A stretch of 31,676 bases of DNA from Jimgerdemannia flammicorona (GCA_003990745.1 RBNI01000413.1:1-31676), one strand, 5' to 3'. Shown: positions 18,894 through 30,304, counted from the first letter of the stretch. Notes: a model not told the origin generated them from the letters alone. Numbers and translations: made by a program.

Positions 18894-19435
18894 GCAGATA
18901 AATCCGGTCTCCATTGAATGCGTCATTCGCGAAACGCCTTGATTTATGCATACTGCATACTCTTGACCGCTGCTGTGCTATGTATTTGGAGGAGCCGATT
19001 CACACAGGTTGATGCCTAGAAGGATTGTGTTATGCTTGGTAGTGATGGAACCTGCAAAACGGAATGTCTCAGTATAAGCAGGTCGAGTGATCGAAAGTGC
19101 ATACTGTTCAAATTGTATAACCTGCATTACACCGGGTAATCCAGAGTGTGAATCACCGACAAATTTCGCCAAAAAAAAAAAAAAAATAGACATTTACTAA
19201 AAGGTTCAGGATGGAAGCAGATGCATAAGTTTTTTGTCATGCGGAAAGTAGCACAAGCGGTAATGCACACATTACGACACATTTTAAACGAGGTTAGATT
19301 AAATGACACACCCATTGGGAACTGCGGTGATGGAATACGGAGTTGTAGAGCTAGATGACATACGTGTTTTTATAATGGCAAATGCAAATGGTACTGGAAC
19401 TGGCAAAATACAAAATAATGAAATGGTATTTTGTA

Positions 19436-19520
19436 CTCGTTCAGAGCTGGGGTACGCAGGAGATAATTCACGAGGTTTTGGCGCTAGTGACTCGCTGATG
19501 ACGTCAGCGGTTTGCTCGTC
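19436..19520 (+). promoter_or_regulatory. Right-arm promoter block of member G with perfect CRE
   Basis: CTCGTTCAGAGCTGGG, ATTCACGAGGTTTTGGCGCTAG and CTGATGACGTCAGCGG..GCTCGTCGA make up the block shared with H, J, K and in part L. The CRE TGACGTCA is at 19499-19506, about 240 bp upstream of the ATG. A TTATAAG near 19658 is a possible TATA element. Confidence 0.6.
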
Positions 19521-19744
19521 GAGGTTCAGATTGATCAGAGTAACTGCAGTTGAATATCTAATCGAAGTGTGTTCCATACGGCAAGGCAGAGGCATGCTTT
19601 CTTGAGTTTGTTATGCCTGCGATACACTTGGCGTTTTGTGATTTTCGAGAGGGACATTTATAAGTCATGGTCACTGCGCCACTTCATGTTTAAGAACATA
19701 CCTTTAATCCGCAGCCCAAACAAAGGCGCAATCAAACACTAAAC

Positions 19745-21253
19745 ATGGCAGTGCAATCCGACAGTGGTCTTAGTCTCAAGGATGACATCGCCTCCTTATG
19801 GACAGACTCAACCTACCACGACATAACCATCGTCTGCGCCGATGGCGTCGAGTTAGGCGCTTGTCGTGCTGTGTTGGCTGCAAGGTGTGTTCAATCGTTC
19901 GTGATTGTATTTCATGGGTTGTAGATCTATCTTATATTAACTCATGTTATATGGTCCCAAAGGTGCGCCGTTTTCAAGGCAATGCTGTACGGAAACATGC
20001 AAGAGAGCATCTCCCAGCGAGTCGTCCTCCACAACATCAACTCTGCAGCGCTTACCGTTATCCTCGGCTTCATCTACACCGAATCGATTGGCGACACTGC
20101 TGTCACCGTCGCAGTGGATATCTACTACGCAGCGAGCTTTTTTCTCCTTCCAAAGCTCATGGCAATGGTGCTAGAGCATACCCAAAACATTTCCGACTTT
20201 GGCGTCTCCTCGTCCCTCCTCAACATGGCCGTCGCCTCCATCCCATGGAGTGAGGCCAGCAAGGACCTCTACGCCGTGCTACTCAAACCCTTCTACGCTT
20301 GCAAGCTCGCCATAGGAGAGTTGACAGACCTCTCCGAAGAGGCTATCGACTTGCTCTTCACTGTACCCTGGGCGACTAACTTCGTCACTCCCGAATATGA
20401 CCTACTACTGTGTGTCGTCGACTGGGTCTGGGCGCATGCCGAAGAACCAGGACCCGACATTGCGGAGCGTCGTGATATATTGCGTGACATCGCCAGTATG
20501 TTTACAGGATGCGAGGGCAAGATTCGGCTGGGAAATGTCTCGTTACTGTTGAACATGATAAAGTATATAGATCTCACCCTTGTGTGTCCGCATCGCCTGA
20601 AATACTTCACGGAGGCGGTCGACGGGTTTACTAATACGTCTCCGCACTACATAGCTTTTTGTCACCACGCATGTAAGAACACCGTGTGCCCAGCGGGGCA
20701 CCCATCCGAGTATCGCGGATGTCAAAATCTTCGGTGGGATCAATCGAATATCGGTTCGCGAGTTGTCGTTTCAGACAGCGGCAGAGTCGTTGAGCTTTCT
20801 GCCGGGACGCCAGCATCTGTGAGGCAAAGGGCGCAGATCTCAGTCCCCGGGACGATGACTAAGGAGGGGCTGTGCGAATGGGACATAGTGGTCGAGTCCG
20901 TTGGATTGTATAAGGGGACTGACCTCCTCAGTGAGGTTGGGTTGGTGGGCGCAGAGTTCACTGACTTCGATTCCAAAAAGACGGACGCGGGATCGGTATG
21001 GGTATTCCAGTCTTGGCGGGACCATTATCGGAAGGTAGCGGGACCGAGAGACACCCGCGACTATGGCGTCACTCTTCGTTGCGGCGATGTAGTGACTTTG
21101 CATCTGGATAAACACAACCATACTTGTGCCTTTTCCATCAATGGCATTAACCACGGGATTGCATGGACCGACCTTCCAGAAAAGGTGTATCCTGCCGTGA
21201 CTTTGAGCGTTCGGTCCAAGTATCGGATAAAAGAGCGTCATACATATATATAG
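19745..21253 (+). CDS. BTB-BACK-SPRY protein, member G, 476 aa, intact
   Basis: Two exons: 19745-19884 and 19963-21253, intron 78 bp (GTGTGT..AAAG). The product starts MAVQSDSGLSLKDD. BTB is at about 20-130 (YHDITIV; M-Q-E at 59-61 as the presumed Cullin-3 contact), BACK at 140-255 (ELTDLSEEAIDLLF, VVDWVWAHAEEPG), and the Cys/His cluster at C280, C284, C289 and H293. SPRY is at about 303-465 (GDVVTLHLDKHNHTCAFSINGINHGIAW). It ends in KERHTYI, the full tail that C and E have lost. SPRY segments between the conserved strands (SVGLYKGTDLLSEVGLV, FDSKKTDAGSV, QSWRDHYRKVAGPR) differ strongly from the left-arm proteins. Inferred role: Cullin-3 adaptor with its own target preference. First gene of the right arm. 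Confidence 0.92.
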
Positions 21254-22096
21254 TATTGTCTTTAATTCTGCCCTCCATCCCCTTTGTGCATGCAACCCTT
21301 TTCATTTATTATGGGTGATTATGTATTTATTTATTTTGCATATTTTTCACTTATATTTTTATTTTTTCGATACAAATCCAATCTCATACTCTCAATTATC
21401 TGTCGTAAGCTTTCGCATTCATGTTCCAAGAATTTGCGCCCAAGTCGCAATCATTATATTCATTGATAATACTCCTCCTTTCCAAGTGTCGAAATGCAAC
21501 AAATACTTGGTGATGGCGCAAATTTCTATTGTCATCCCAGCTAATGCGCATCTTACACAATTGCGAAAACACATGCCATAGGTAGTCCAGAATTGGCCAT
21601 GAACGTCAACTTATATATATGTCCCTTCACGCTCAATGAAATCGGCCGGTTGGACCTCAACTCCATTTCTTTGAAACAATTAATCTAAGTCGCAAATTGG
21701 ACTTCTTGAGATTAGGCAGGGCACCCGGTGAATCGGTGAGACAGGATAGTTCTGTGTGTGTGACTGAGACAGGGGTAAGACCGCAGCTACTGGAAATTTG
21801 CTGTTGTAACTGATCTATGGCCGAAGTGATATATCGTCGTATTGGGTAAAAGATCAGTATTTTCTTTAACTCTTCGTTTATATCTTGGCTGATTGATGGA
21901 TGTGTGCGTATTTACTCTTATCTGTATTTTTTTTCTTAATGACTGGAACAACGTATATGCATAGGTTCTTCGACATTTTCCACGTGTTCCCAAGTCACGG
22001 TCGTTATATATTTCAGCGATAATTTTCACAAGAAGCTTGGCAATTACAAAAGGTGAAATCATAATTCGGAAACACAAACGAGTGTCACTTTCTTTT
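21254..22096. other. Spacer between members G and H
   Basis: AT-rich spacer. Part of the right-arm 3' flank is present (CAAGTCGCAATCATTATATTCATTGATAAT near 21440 in split form, then TCCAAGTG). No gene is supported; the minus frame 21787-22101 has no features beyond basic residues. Confidence 0.6.
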
Positions 22097-22215
22097 GGCA
22101 TTTGGCACTCCTCGTTCAGAGCAGGAGGTAATTCACGAGGTTTTAGTGCTCTTACTATTGAGCCTTCTGGAGTGACACACCGATGACGTTAGCGGTCTGC
22201 TCGTCGAATAGAAGT
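22097..22215 (+). promoter_or_regulatory. Right-arm promoter block of member H
   Basis: Starts TTTGGCATTTGGCACTCCTC, then GTTCAGAGC, TTCACGAGGTTTTAGTGC and GATGACGTTAGCGGTCTGC. The CRE-like TGACGTTA is at 22184-22191, about 95 bp upstream of the ATG. Confidence 0.6.
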
Positions 22216-22286
22216 TTCTAAATCACTACACCACAGTTCAACACGACTTTGAATCGACAAGTAGTAACCAAAAACTAAACACAGTC

Positions 22287-23703
22287 ATGCAATCCAACGG
22301 TGGGCTTAGCCTCAAGGATGACATCGCCTCCATATGGACAGACACCACCTACCACGATGTAACCATTGTCTGCGCTGATGGCGTCGAGCTTGGCGCTTGC
22401 CGTGCTGTACTAGCTGCAAGGTGTGTTCGATTGTGTTTCATGGTTTATAGATTTATCTTATATTAATTCATGTCATATGGTCCCAAAGATGCGCCGTTTT
22501 CAAGGAAATGCTTTACGGAAACATGCAAGAGAGCGCCCCCCAGCGAGTCGTCCTCAACGATATCAACTCTGCGGCGCTCACTGTCGTCCTCGGTTTCATC
22601 CACACCGAATCGATTGGCGACACCACCATCACCATTGCGGTGGACATCTACCGCGCAGCAGGCTTCCTTCTTCTCCCAAAGCTTATGGAAATGGTGCTGG
22701 AACGTGCCCAAGACATTTCCGACTTTGGTGTCTCCTCCCATCCCATGGAGTGAGACTAGCAAGGATCTCTACGCCGTGCTCCTCAATCCCTTCCACGCTC
22801 GCAAGCTCGCCATTGGAGAGTTGACAGATCTCTCTAAAGAGGCGATCGACCTGCTCTTCACTGTACCCTTGGCGGCTAACTTTGTCACTCCCGAATATAA
22901 CCTGCTGCTGTGCATCGTCGACTGGATCTGGGCACATGCCGAAGAGCCGGGACCCGACGATACGGAGCGTTACAATGTCTTGCGTGATGTTGCCAGTATG
23001 GTTCCGGGATACGAAGGAAAAATTCGGCTGAAAAATGACTTGTTGTTGAACATGATGAGACATGTAGATGGCGGTTGATGGGTTTGCGGAGACGTCTTCG
23101 TACTACATGGCTTCTTGTCAACACGCATGGAAGAATGCCATATGCCCAACGGGGCACCCGTCTGCGTATCGAGGAAGCCAGGATGTCCAGTGGGATAGAT
23201 CGAAGGTTGGTTCGCACGTTGTGGTTTCCGAAGACGGCAAGGTCGTGGAGCTTCCTGCCGGAACTCCGACGTCCGTGTGGCAGACAGCGCGGATCTCCGT
23301 CCCCCGGATGACAACTAAGGAGGGACTGTGTGAATGGGCCGTAGTGGTCGAGTCCGTTGCATTTTTTGGGGGAGCGGCCATCACCGAAATCGGGTTAGTA
23401 GGGGAGGAGTTCACAGGCTTCAATTCCCACATGGTAAACAAAGCATCGGCGTGGATATTTCAGTCGTGGGACAATCATCGGAGGGTACTGGAGCAGGGAG
23501 ATGCCCGCGACTATGGCGCCATTCTTCGGAGTGGCGATGTAGTGACTTTTCATCTGGATGTAGGCAACCATACTTGCGCCCTTTCCGTCAATGGGATTAA
23601 CCACGGGATTGCATGGACCAATCTTCCGAAGAAAGTGTACCCTGTCGTGACTTTGGGGGTTCAATCCAAATATCGGATAAAAGAGTGTTATACATACATA
23701 TAG
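22287..23703 (+). pseudogene. BTB-BACK-SPRY family member H, pseudogene with two deletions
   Basis: ATG at 22287 (MQSNGGLSLKDD, two codons shorter than its paralogues), exon 1 to 22420, intron 22421-22488 (68 bp). BTB is intact up to DFGVSS. A 26-bp deletion near 22737 (bounded by short CTC/TCC repeats) shifts the frame into a stop (HPME). BACK continues in another frame to MMRHVDGG, where about 50 bp are missing near 23066 (the LTLVCPHRLKILTEA segment). The rest, from AVDGFAETS to KECYTYI (23069-23703), is a continuous SPRY frame of 211 codons. Unless the deletions are assembly errors the full protein cannot be made. Confidence 0.88.
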
Positions 23704-24624
23704 TATTGTATTTCCCATTTCTAAGCTGACTGATTTCATGTGCGCTCAAGTCGCAACCATTATAACTGCACTGATAGCATTCCGTTTCCAAGTGGTATAA
23801 ATGTAAGAAATATTTGGGCACATAAATATATGATAGCATAAATTTCTATTAGCATTTTCATCCTACAAATTGCGATAATGGGTCCATGTGACATCAAACT
23901 TCTTAGTTTAGTTTCCAGTTTCGGTATCAATAGTTAGTGCCGTTTCATCCTAGTGACTTAGCAATTAGCCATTCGTAACTTCACAACTCTGTTGCATCCC
24001 TCCCGCCCATCCCTTGTGGTCTCGAGGTGAAATAAATGGCCCCTTCGCATACGACGGTCCTTGGAAGCACATACGCTTCCATACAGCCAAATCCATTACT
24101 TTACTTTATGGTATACGATTAAAACTTCACGCGAAAGGACACTTTACAATATCACATCTCAAAAAAACAAAAACAAAAAACAAAAGAATGTGTTTGGATT
24201 TGAGCTTCTCGACCACAACCTACGGTGTATTTTTGAGTCGTACACTGATTTCTTGTACGTTGCATGACCACGTGACTATATAACGTTTCAATCACCCCCG
24301 AAAAAGTCAGATCTTAGAGCCGCGGATTCGTTCCTTGCGAATGTATTTACGTGGATTCCCAATAATTCCGATTCTTCCGAGAATGTTCTTATTATCAACG
24401 ATGAGCGTGCATTTTTCCCATCTAATACTGCCCCTACGTAAGCGTGCTGCATAAGCCCATGCGTGTAAGCCTACATCACGAGGTATGCGCAAGCTATTTT
24501 AGTTTGCATGGAGCAGTTTCAGCTTGCGTAGAGCACGTTCCTAGTCTTCATTCCACAAGGCTTGGCCGCGTCAATTTTGAAACACCTAGTAATTAAACAG
24601 TTCAACACGTCTATGAAGTTAAAC
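23704..24624. other. Spacer between members H and I
   Basis: It begins with the right-arm 3' flank (TGCGCTCAAGTCGCAACC, TTTCCAAGTGG). From about 23900 to 24560 the sequence is not shared with other units. A CACGTG at 24269-24274 followed closely by TATATAA (24277-24283) looks promoter-like but no credible frame follows. The usual right-arm promoter block is missing upstream of I. Confidence 0.55.
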
Positions 24625-25965
24625 ATGGTCGTGCAATCCGACAGTGGTCTTAGCCTCATGGATGCATTGCCTCCGTGTGGTCAGACACGCTTACCACCAC
24701 CGTCTGCGCTGATGGCATCGAGCTTGGCGCTTTCCGTGCAAGATGTATTCGATCGCTCTTGATTGTGTTTCATAGTTTATAGATCTTCTCATATTAATTC
24801 ATGTCATATGGTCCCAAAGATGCGTCGTTTTCAAGGCAATGCTGCACAAGAGAGCATCTCATCTACACCGAATTGATCGACGACACCACCTTCACTATCG
24901 TGGTGGATATTTACCACGCAGCGAGCTTCCTTCTCCTCCCAAAGCTCATGGCACTGGTACTTGAGCGTGCTTAAGACATTTCTGACTTTGGCGTCCTCCA
25001 TCCCATGAAGTGATACCAACAAGGACCTCTATGCCGTGCTCCTCAAGCCCTTCTACGCTCGCAAGCCTGTCATTGGAGCGTTGACAGACTTATCCAAAGA
25101 GGCTATTGACCTGCTCTTTATTGTACTCTGTGCGACTTACTTCGTCACTTCCGAATACAACCTGCTTCTGTGTATCGTCAACTGGGTCTGGGCACATGTC
25201 GAAGAGCCGGGACCCGACGTTACGGAGCATCACAATGTCTTGCGTGACGTTTCTGGCATGGCTCCGGGATGCGAAGGAAATATTTGGCTGGGAAATGACT
25301 TGTTGAACATGATGAGGCATATAGATTTCACCTGTGTGCCCGCATCGCTTAAAGAGTCTCACGGAGGTTTGCGGAGACGTCTCCGCATTTTGTCAACACG
25401 CATGAACGAATACTATGTGTCCAACGGGACACCCGTCTGGGTATCGAGGAAGCCAAGATCTTCAGTGGGATAGATAGAAGGTTGGTTCACACGTTGTAGT
25501 TTCCGAAGACGGCAAGGTCGTGGAGCTTTCCGTCGGGACCCCGGCGTACGTGATACAGATGACGCGGATCTTCGTTCTCAGGACGACGACACAGGACGGG
25601 GACGTAGTGGCCGAGTCCGTTGGATTGCGTGAGGGGATGTGGGGTATCTAAACCCCTCAGCGAGATCGGGTTGGTGGGTGAGGATTTCACTGACTTCGAT
25701 TCCGACGAGCTCGGTATGGCTATCTCAGTCTTGTGGGGACGATAGTTCGGCGATACCGAAGCTGACCGAGAACAGAACAGAGACAATGGCGTCACAGTTC
25801 GGAGTGGCGATGTAGTGACTTTGCATCTAGATCAAAGTAACTATATTTACGCCTTTTCTATCAATGGGATTAACCACGGGATTGCATGAATCGACCTTCC
25901 AGAGAAATTGTATCCTGCCGTGGCTTTGAGCTTTCAATCCGAGTATCAGGTAAGCATACATATAG
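24625..25965 (+). pseudogene. BTB-BACK-SPRY family member I, strongly decayed pseudogene
   Basis: The ATG at 24625 (MVVQSDSGLSLMD) is followed by a 1-nt loss near 24663 and further small deletions. The splice donor is lost (ATGTAT where paralogues have GTGTGT). About 70 bp of the BTB core are missing near 24845. Stops replace the Gln of ERAQDI (TAA near 24972) and the Trp of IPWSE (TGA near 25010). The BACK domain is readable (ARKPVIGALTDLSKEAIDLLF at 25060-25120, NWVWAHVEEPG), then further shifts follow. SPRY fragments run to 25965 (GDVVTLHLD, INGINHGIA). It has the most lesions in the array, hence is probably its oldest dead member in the right arm. Confidence 0.85.
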
Positions 25966-26091
25966 TATCGCCTTTAATTTCTTCTCTCCTCTTCGTTCAT
26001 TTCTTACTTGATTAACATATATTGTACATATTTGTGTATTTATCCTTTCATATTTGTCATTACTATAATTATGACAATCCTTTCAAAACTA

Positions 26092-26300
26092 AAAATTTTA
26101 GTTCACATTTTTGCGCTTAATTGCCTCCTTTTAAAATTTCGTAACTTCCTCGTTACTGATAATGCCTAAAAAGATTGGGGCCGTTCTATAGAAACGGCTG
26201 AATGACGCACAACAACGCTTTGGCAATTTCATGTACGTTCAAGTCGCAATCGCCGTATTCATTAGTAATATTGCAATAATAGTTTTCATACATTTACCCA
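26092..26300 (+). repeat. Right-arm 3' flank repeat, copy 1
   Basis: Begins TTTTAGTTCACATTTTTGCG and includes AATTGCCTCCTTTTAAAATT, ACTGATAATGCCTAAAAAG, GAATGACGCACAA and TTCATTAGTAATATTGC. Similar copies lie at 28253-28440 and 30305-30490. They mark the unit length of about 2.1 kb in this arm. Confidence 0.7.
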
Positions 26301-26440
26301 GTTCCGAGTGGCGTAAATGTAATAAATACTATAAATTGCATCCTACAGCAATTCCGAAAACATGATTATAGGCTATCGTTCGGAACCACAGATTAATGTC
26401 GCACTGAGTAATATATATATATATATATTGGCGATTCGTA

Positions 26441-26520
26441 CTCCTCGTTTAGAGCCAGAATATGGAGGTTTTAGTGCTTTTTCTGTCGATGACGTTTAGC
26501 GGTCTGCTTCGACGTCAATG
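26441..26520 (+). promoter_or_regulatory. Right-arm promoter block of member J
   Basis: CTCCTCGTTTAGAGCCAG, GGAGGTTTTAGTGC and CGATGACGTTTAGCGGTC. The CRE-like TGACGTTT is at 26490-26497, about 115 bp upstream of the ATG. An AT run (26409-26427) precedes the block. Confidence 0.55.
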
Positions 26521-26611
26521 TCTAAGCCTCCGATGTTACACGAACGTCGCTAAGATCTAAGATACAAGGTACTGCGCCACACTCCAACACGTCTTTGAAT
26601 CGACAATAAAT

Positions 26612-28122
26612 ATGGTCGTGCAATCCAACCATGGTCTTAGTCTCATAGATGACATCGCCTCCATATGGACAGACACCGCCTACCACGATGTAACCATAGT
26701 CTGCGCTGATGGCGTCGAGCTTGGCGCATGCCGTGCTGTACTGGCTGCAAGGTGTGTTTGATCGTTTCTTTATTGGGTTCTTGGTTTATAGATCTATCTC
26801 ATATTAATTCATTCATATGGCCCAAAAGGTGCGCCGTTTTCAAGGCAATGCTGTACGGGAACATGCAAGAGAGCATCTCCCAGCGAGTCGTCCTCCACGA
26901 CATCAACTCTGCTGCGCTCACTGTCGTCCTCGGCTTCATCTACACCGAATCGATCGACAACATCACCATCACCATCGCGGTGGATATTTACCGCGCAGCG
27001 AGCTTCCTTCTCCTCCCAAAGCTTATAGCGATGGTGCTGGAGCGCGCCCAAGACATCTCCGATTTTGGCGTCTCCTCGTCCATTCTCAACGAGGCCGCCG
27101 CCTCCATCCCATGGAGTGAGGCCAGCAAGGACCTCTATACTGTGCTCCTCAATCCCTTCTACACACGCAAGCTCGCCATAGGAGAGTTGACAGACCTCTC
27201 CAAAGAGTCGATCGACCTGCTCTTCACTGCATCCTTGGCGAATACCTTCGTCACTCAGGAACACGACCTGCTTCTGTGTGTCGTCGACTGGGTCTGGGCG
27301 CATGCCGAAGAGCCGGGACCCGACGTTGCGGAGCGTCACGATGTCTTGCGTGATGTTGCCAATATGGTTCCGGAATGCGAGAGAAAAATTCGGCTGGGAA
27401 ATGACTCGTTGCTGAACATGATGAGGTATGTGGACCTCACCCTTGTGTGCCCGCATCGCCTGAAGATCCTCACGGAGGCGGTCGAAGGATTTGCGGAGAC
27501 GTCTCCGCACTATATGGCCTTTTGTCATCACGCATGCAAAAACACCGTGTGTCCAACGGAGCACCCATCCGGGTATCGCAGACATCAAGATCTCCAGTGG
27601 GATCGATCTAAGATCGGCTCGCGAGTTGTCGTTTCAGACGACGGCAAGATCGTGGAGATCCCTGTCGGGACACCGGCGTCCGCGAGGCAGACAGCGCGGA
27701 TCTCCGTCCCCGGGACGACGACTCAGGAAGGACTGTGCGAATGGGACATAGAGATCGAGTCTGTTGGATTAAATAATGGGAATGTGTCTCAGCCCTTAAG
27801 CGAGATCGGGTTGGTGAGCGAGGAGTTCACTGGCTTCGATTCCCACATGGATAACAAGGTATCGGCGTGGGTATTTCAGTCTTGGAAGGACAATTATCGG
27901 AAGGTATTCGGGCCGAAAGAAACTCGCGACTATGGCGTCATTCTTCGGAGTGGCGATGTAGTGACTTTGCATCTGGATAAAAGCAACCATACTTGCGCCC
28001 TTTCCGTCAATGGGATTAACCACGGGATTGCATGGACCCACCTTCCAGAGAAAGTGTATCCTGCCGTGACTTTGAGCGTTCAATCCAAATATCGGATTAA
28101 AGATCGTCATACGTACATATAG
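26612..28122 (+). CDS. BTB-BACK-SPRY protein, member J, 477 aa, intact
   Basis: Two exons: 26612-26751 and 26829-28122, intron 77 bp (GTGTGT..AAAAG). The product begins MVVQSNHGLSLIDD. BTB is at 20-130 (YHDVTIV, LAARCAVFKAML, M-Q-E at 59-61) and BACK at 140-254. The latter has one Leu fewer than the left-arm proteins in GNDSLLNMM, which shifts the Cys/His cluster to C279, C283, C288 and H292. SPRY follows (GDVVTLHLDKSNHTCALSVNG, GIAWTHLPEKVYPAVTL) with the complete tail KDRHTYI. A longer frame starts at an out-of-context Met upstream only if the intron is read through; splicing restores the family's exon 1. Nearest relatives in the window are K and H. Inferred role: Cullin-3 substrate adaptor. 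Confidence 0.92.
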
Positions 28123-28252
28123 TGTTGTTTTTATTATTTGTCTCCCCTCTTTGTTCCTTTCTTAGTTTATCGACATGAATTTTGTAGATTTGTGTGCATT
28201 TACCCTTCCATATTTATTATTGTTATTACCATTACAACCCTTTCAGTGCAAA

Positions 28253-28440
28253 GAGATTTTAGTTCACATTTTTGCGCTCAATTGCCTACTTTTAACCTTT
28301 CGCAATTTGGTCGTCACCGAGACGTTCTTTAAGAAAAGATGAATGACGCACAAAAACTCTTCGGGAATTTCAAGGGGTAATCGTTGTATTCATCAGTAAT
28401 ATTATAGCGATAGTTTTCACAAGTTATTCCGTTTCCAAGT
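28253..28440 (+). repeat. Right-arm 3' flank repeat, copy 2
   Basis: Second copy of the block described at 26092 (TTTTAGTTCACATTTTTGCG at its start, GAATGACGCACAAAAACTC, TTCATCAGTAATATTATAGC). No gene lies between the J stop and the K promoter block. Confidence 0.7.
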
Positions 28441-28542
28441 GGCATGACTTTAGGTAATACTTGGGCACATAAACGAACTGGGTAACTGCGACAATTGCGC
28501 GAAACCAAATGATTATAAATGAAATCGTGAGTCGCACTGTGT

Positions 28543-28613
28543 TATTTATTTTATTTTATTATTTTATTTTATTTTATTTTATTTTATTTTATTTTATTTT
28601 ATTTTATTTTATT
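28543..28613. repeat. ATTTT microsatellite, about 14 copies
   Basis: A nearly pure ATTTT array directly upstream of the TTGGCATTTGGTACTCC start of the K promoter block. In L the same position holds long T runs. Confidence 0.92.
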
Positions 28614-28690
28614 GGCATTTGGTACTCCTCGTTCAGAGGTTTAAATGCTTTTGAGCGACTCGCCGGTGACGTTAGTTAATTATCTGCTCG
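28611..28690 (+). promoter_or_regulatory. Right-arm promoter block of member K
   Basis: ATTGGCATTTGGTACTCC, GTTCAGAGG, GAGCGACTCGCCGGTGACG and CTGCTCGTCGA. The CRE-like TGACGTTA is at 28667-28674. Confidence 0.55.
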
Positions 28691-28739
28691 TCGAAGAAGT
28701 GTCATTACAACAGAAAATTGAATCTGCGCCACTTTGAGT

Positions 28740-30201
28740 ACAGTGGTCCTAGCCTAAAGGATGACATCGCTTCCATATGGACAGACACCACCTATCACGA
28801 TGTGACCATCGTCTGCGCTGATGGCGTCGAGCTTGGCGCATGCCGTGCTGTACTGGCTGCAAGGTATGTTTGATCGTTTCTTTATTGTGTTTAATGGTTA
28901 ATAGATCTATCTCATATTAATTCATTCGTATGTCTCAAAAGGTGCGCCGTTTTCAAGGCAATGCTCTACGGAAACATGCAAGCATCTCCCAGCGAGTCGT
29001 CCTCCATGACATCAACTCCGCTGCGCTCACCGTTGTCCTCGCTTCATCTACACCGAATCGATCGACGACACCGCCATCACCATCGCAGTGGATATTTATC
29101 GCGCAGCAAGCTTCCTTCTCCTCCCAAAGCTCATGGCAATGGTGCTGGAGCGCGCCCAAGACACTTCCGACTTTGGCGTCTCCTCGTCCATTCTCAACGA
29201 GGCCGCCGCCTCCATCCCGTAGAGTGAGGCCAGCAAGGACCTCTATACTGTGCTCCTCAATCCCTTCTACACACGCAAGCTCGCCATAGGAGAGTCGACA
29301 AACCTCTCCAAAGAGGCGATCGACCTGCTCTTCACTGCATCCTTGACGAATACCTTCGTCACTCAGGAACACGACCTGCTTCTGTGTGTCGTCGACTGGG
29401 TCTGGGCACATGCGGAGCGTCATGAATTCTTGCGTGATGTTTGCCAGTATGATTTCAGGAAGCGAGGGCAAAATTCGGCTGGGAAATGACTCGTTGTTGA
29501 ACATGATGAAGTATGTGGATCTCACTCTTGTGTGCCCGCATCGACTGAAGATCCTTATGGAGGCGGTCGATGGGTTTGCCGAAACGTCTCAGTACTATAT
29601 GGCCTTTTGTCACCACGCATGCAAGAATACCGTGTGCTCAACGGGGCACCCGTCCAGGTCTCGCAGACTTCAAGACCTCCAGTGGGATCAATCTAAAATC
29701 GGCTCGCGTGTTATCGTCTCAGAAAACGGCAAGGTCGTGGAAGTTCCTATCGATATGCCAGTGTCCGTGTGGCAGACTGCGCGGATCTCAATTCCCGGGA
29801 TGACAACTACGGAGGGGCTGTGCAAATGGGACGTAGTGGTCGAGTCCATTGGAAATAACGAGACTGGGGAACCCTTTTGCCAGATTGGGTTGGTGGACGA
29901 AGGGTACACTGGCTTTGATACCTTAATGTTTGGCGCGAGATCGGCATGGGTATTCGATTCTTGGAAGGACAATTATCGGAAGGTATCAGGGCAGGGAAAG
30001 CTCCGCGACTATGGCATCACTCTTCGTCGTGGCGATGTAGTGACTTTGCATCTAGATAAAAACAATCATACTTGCGCCTTCTCTATCAATGGGATTAACC
30101 ACGGGATTGCATGGACCAACGTTCCGGAAAAGGTGTATCCTGCTGTGACTTTGAGAGCTCACTTCAAGTATCGGATAAAAGATCGCCATACTTATATATA
30201 A
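28740..30201 (+). pseudogene. BTB-BACK-SPRY family member K, pseudogene without start codon
   Basis: Exon 1 begins at the S-G-L/P-S-L-K segment; the ATG and first six or so codons (VVQSN) are missing. The donor is GTATGT at 28864 and the intron 28864-28941. Lesions in exon 2: 4 nt lost in MQES (near 28982), 1 nt lost in LGFIY (near 29040), Trp to TAG in IPWSE (29220-29222), and a loss in HAEEPGPDVAERH with a shift near 29445. From about 29460 a long frame runs to KDRHTYI (end 30201) with an intact Cys/His cluster and SPRY domain. The 3' part could still be read from a downstream Met, but no promoter supports that. Confidence 0.88.
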
Positions 30202-30304
30202 TTGTCTTTAATATTTGTCTACTCTCTTTGTTCACTTCTTAGCTGATTGACATGTATTGTATGTATTCTTTCCTGTCTATTTTTTATTATTCATTTAACA
30301 CAAA

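Larger units (their letters stand above)
18056..19435. other. Central spacer, AT-rich, no firm gene
   Basis: Unique sequence with homopolymers and simple repeats. A TATATAA near 18285, an AATAAA at 18324 and a short signal-peptide-like frame at 18331 are the only gene-like signs. The overlapping frames at 19303-19605 on both strands run into the promoter block of G and have no supporting features. Confidence 0.6.

Noticed and set aside
19303..19605. 100-codon plus and 98-codon minus frames in front of member G
   Set aside because: They are mutual shadows and cover the conserved promoter block with its CRE, which is shared with members where no such frame exists.
21787..22101. 104-codon minus-strand frame in the G-H spacer
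   Set aside because: Basic, low-information translation, no start context or promoter, no equivalent in other spacers.
22287..23703. Member H as an intact gene with extra introns
   Set aside because: The missing 26 bp and about 50 bp correspond to conserved coding segments, and no GT..AG pairs restore the frame.
26809..27588. 259-codon minus-strand frame inside member J
   Set aside because: Antisense shadow of the BTB and BACK coding sequence; similar antisense frames occur in all members because of the codon pattern.
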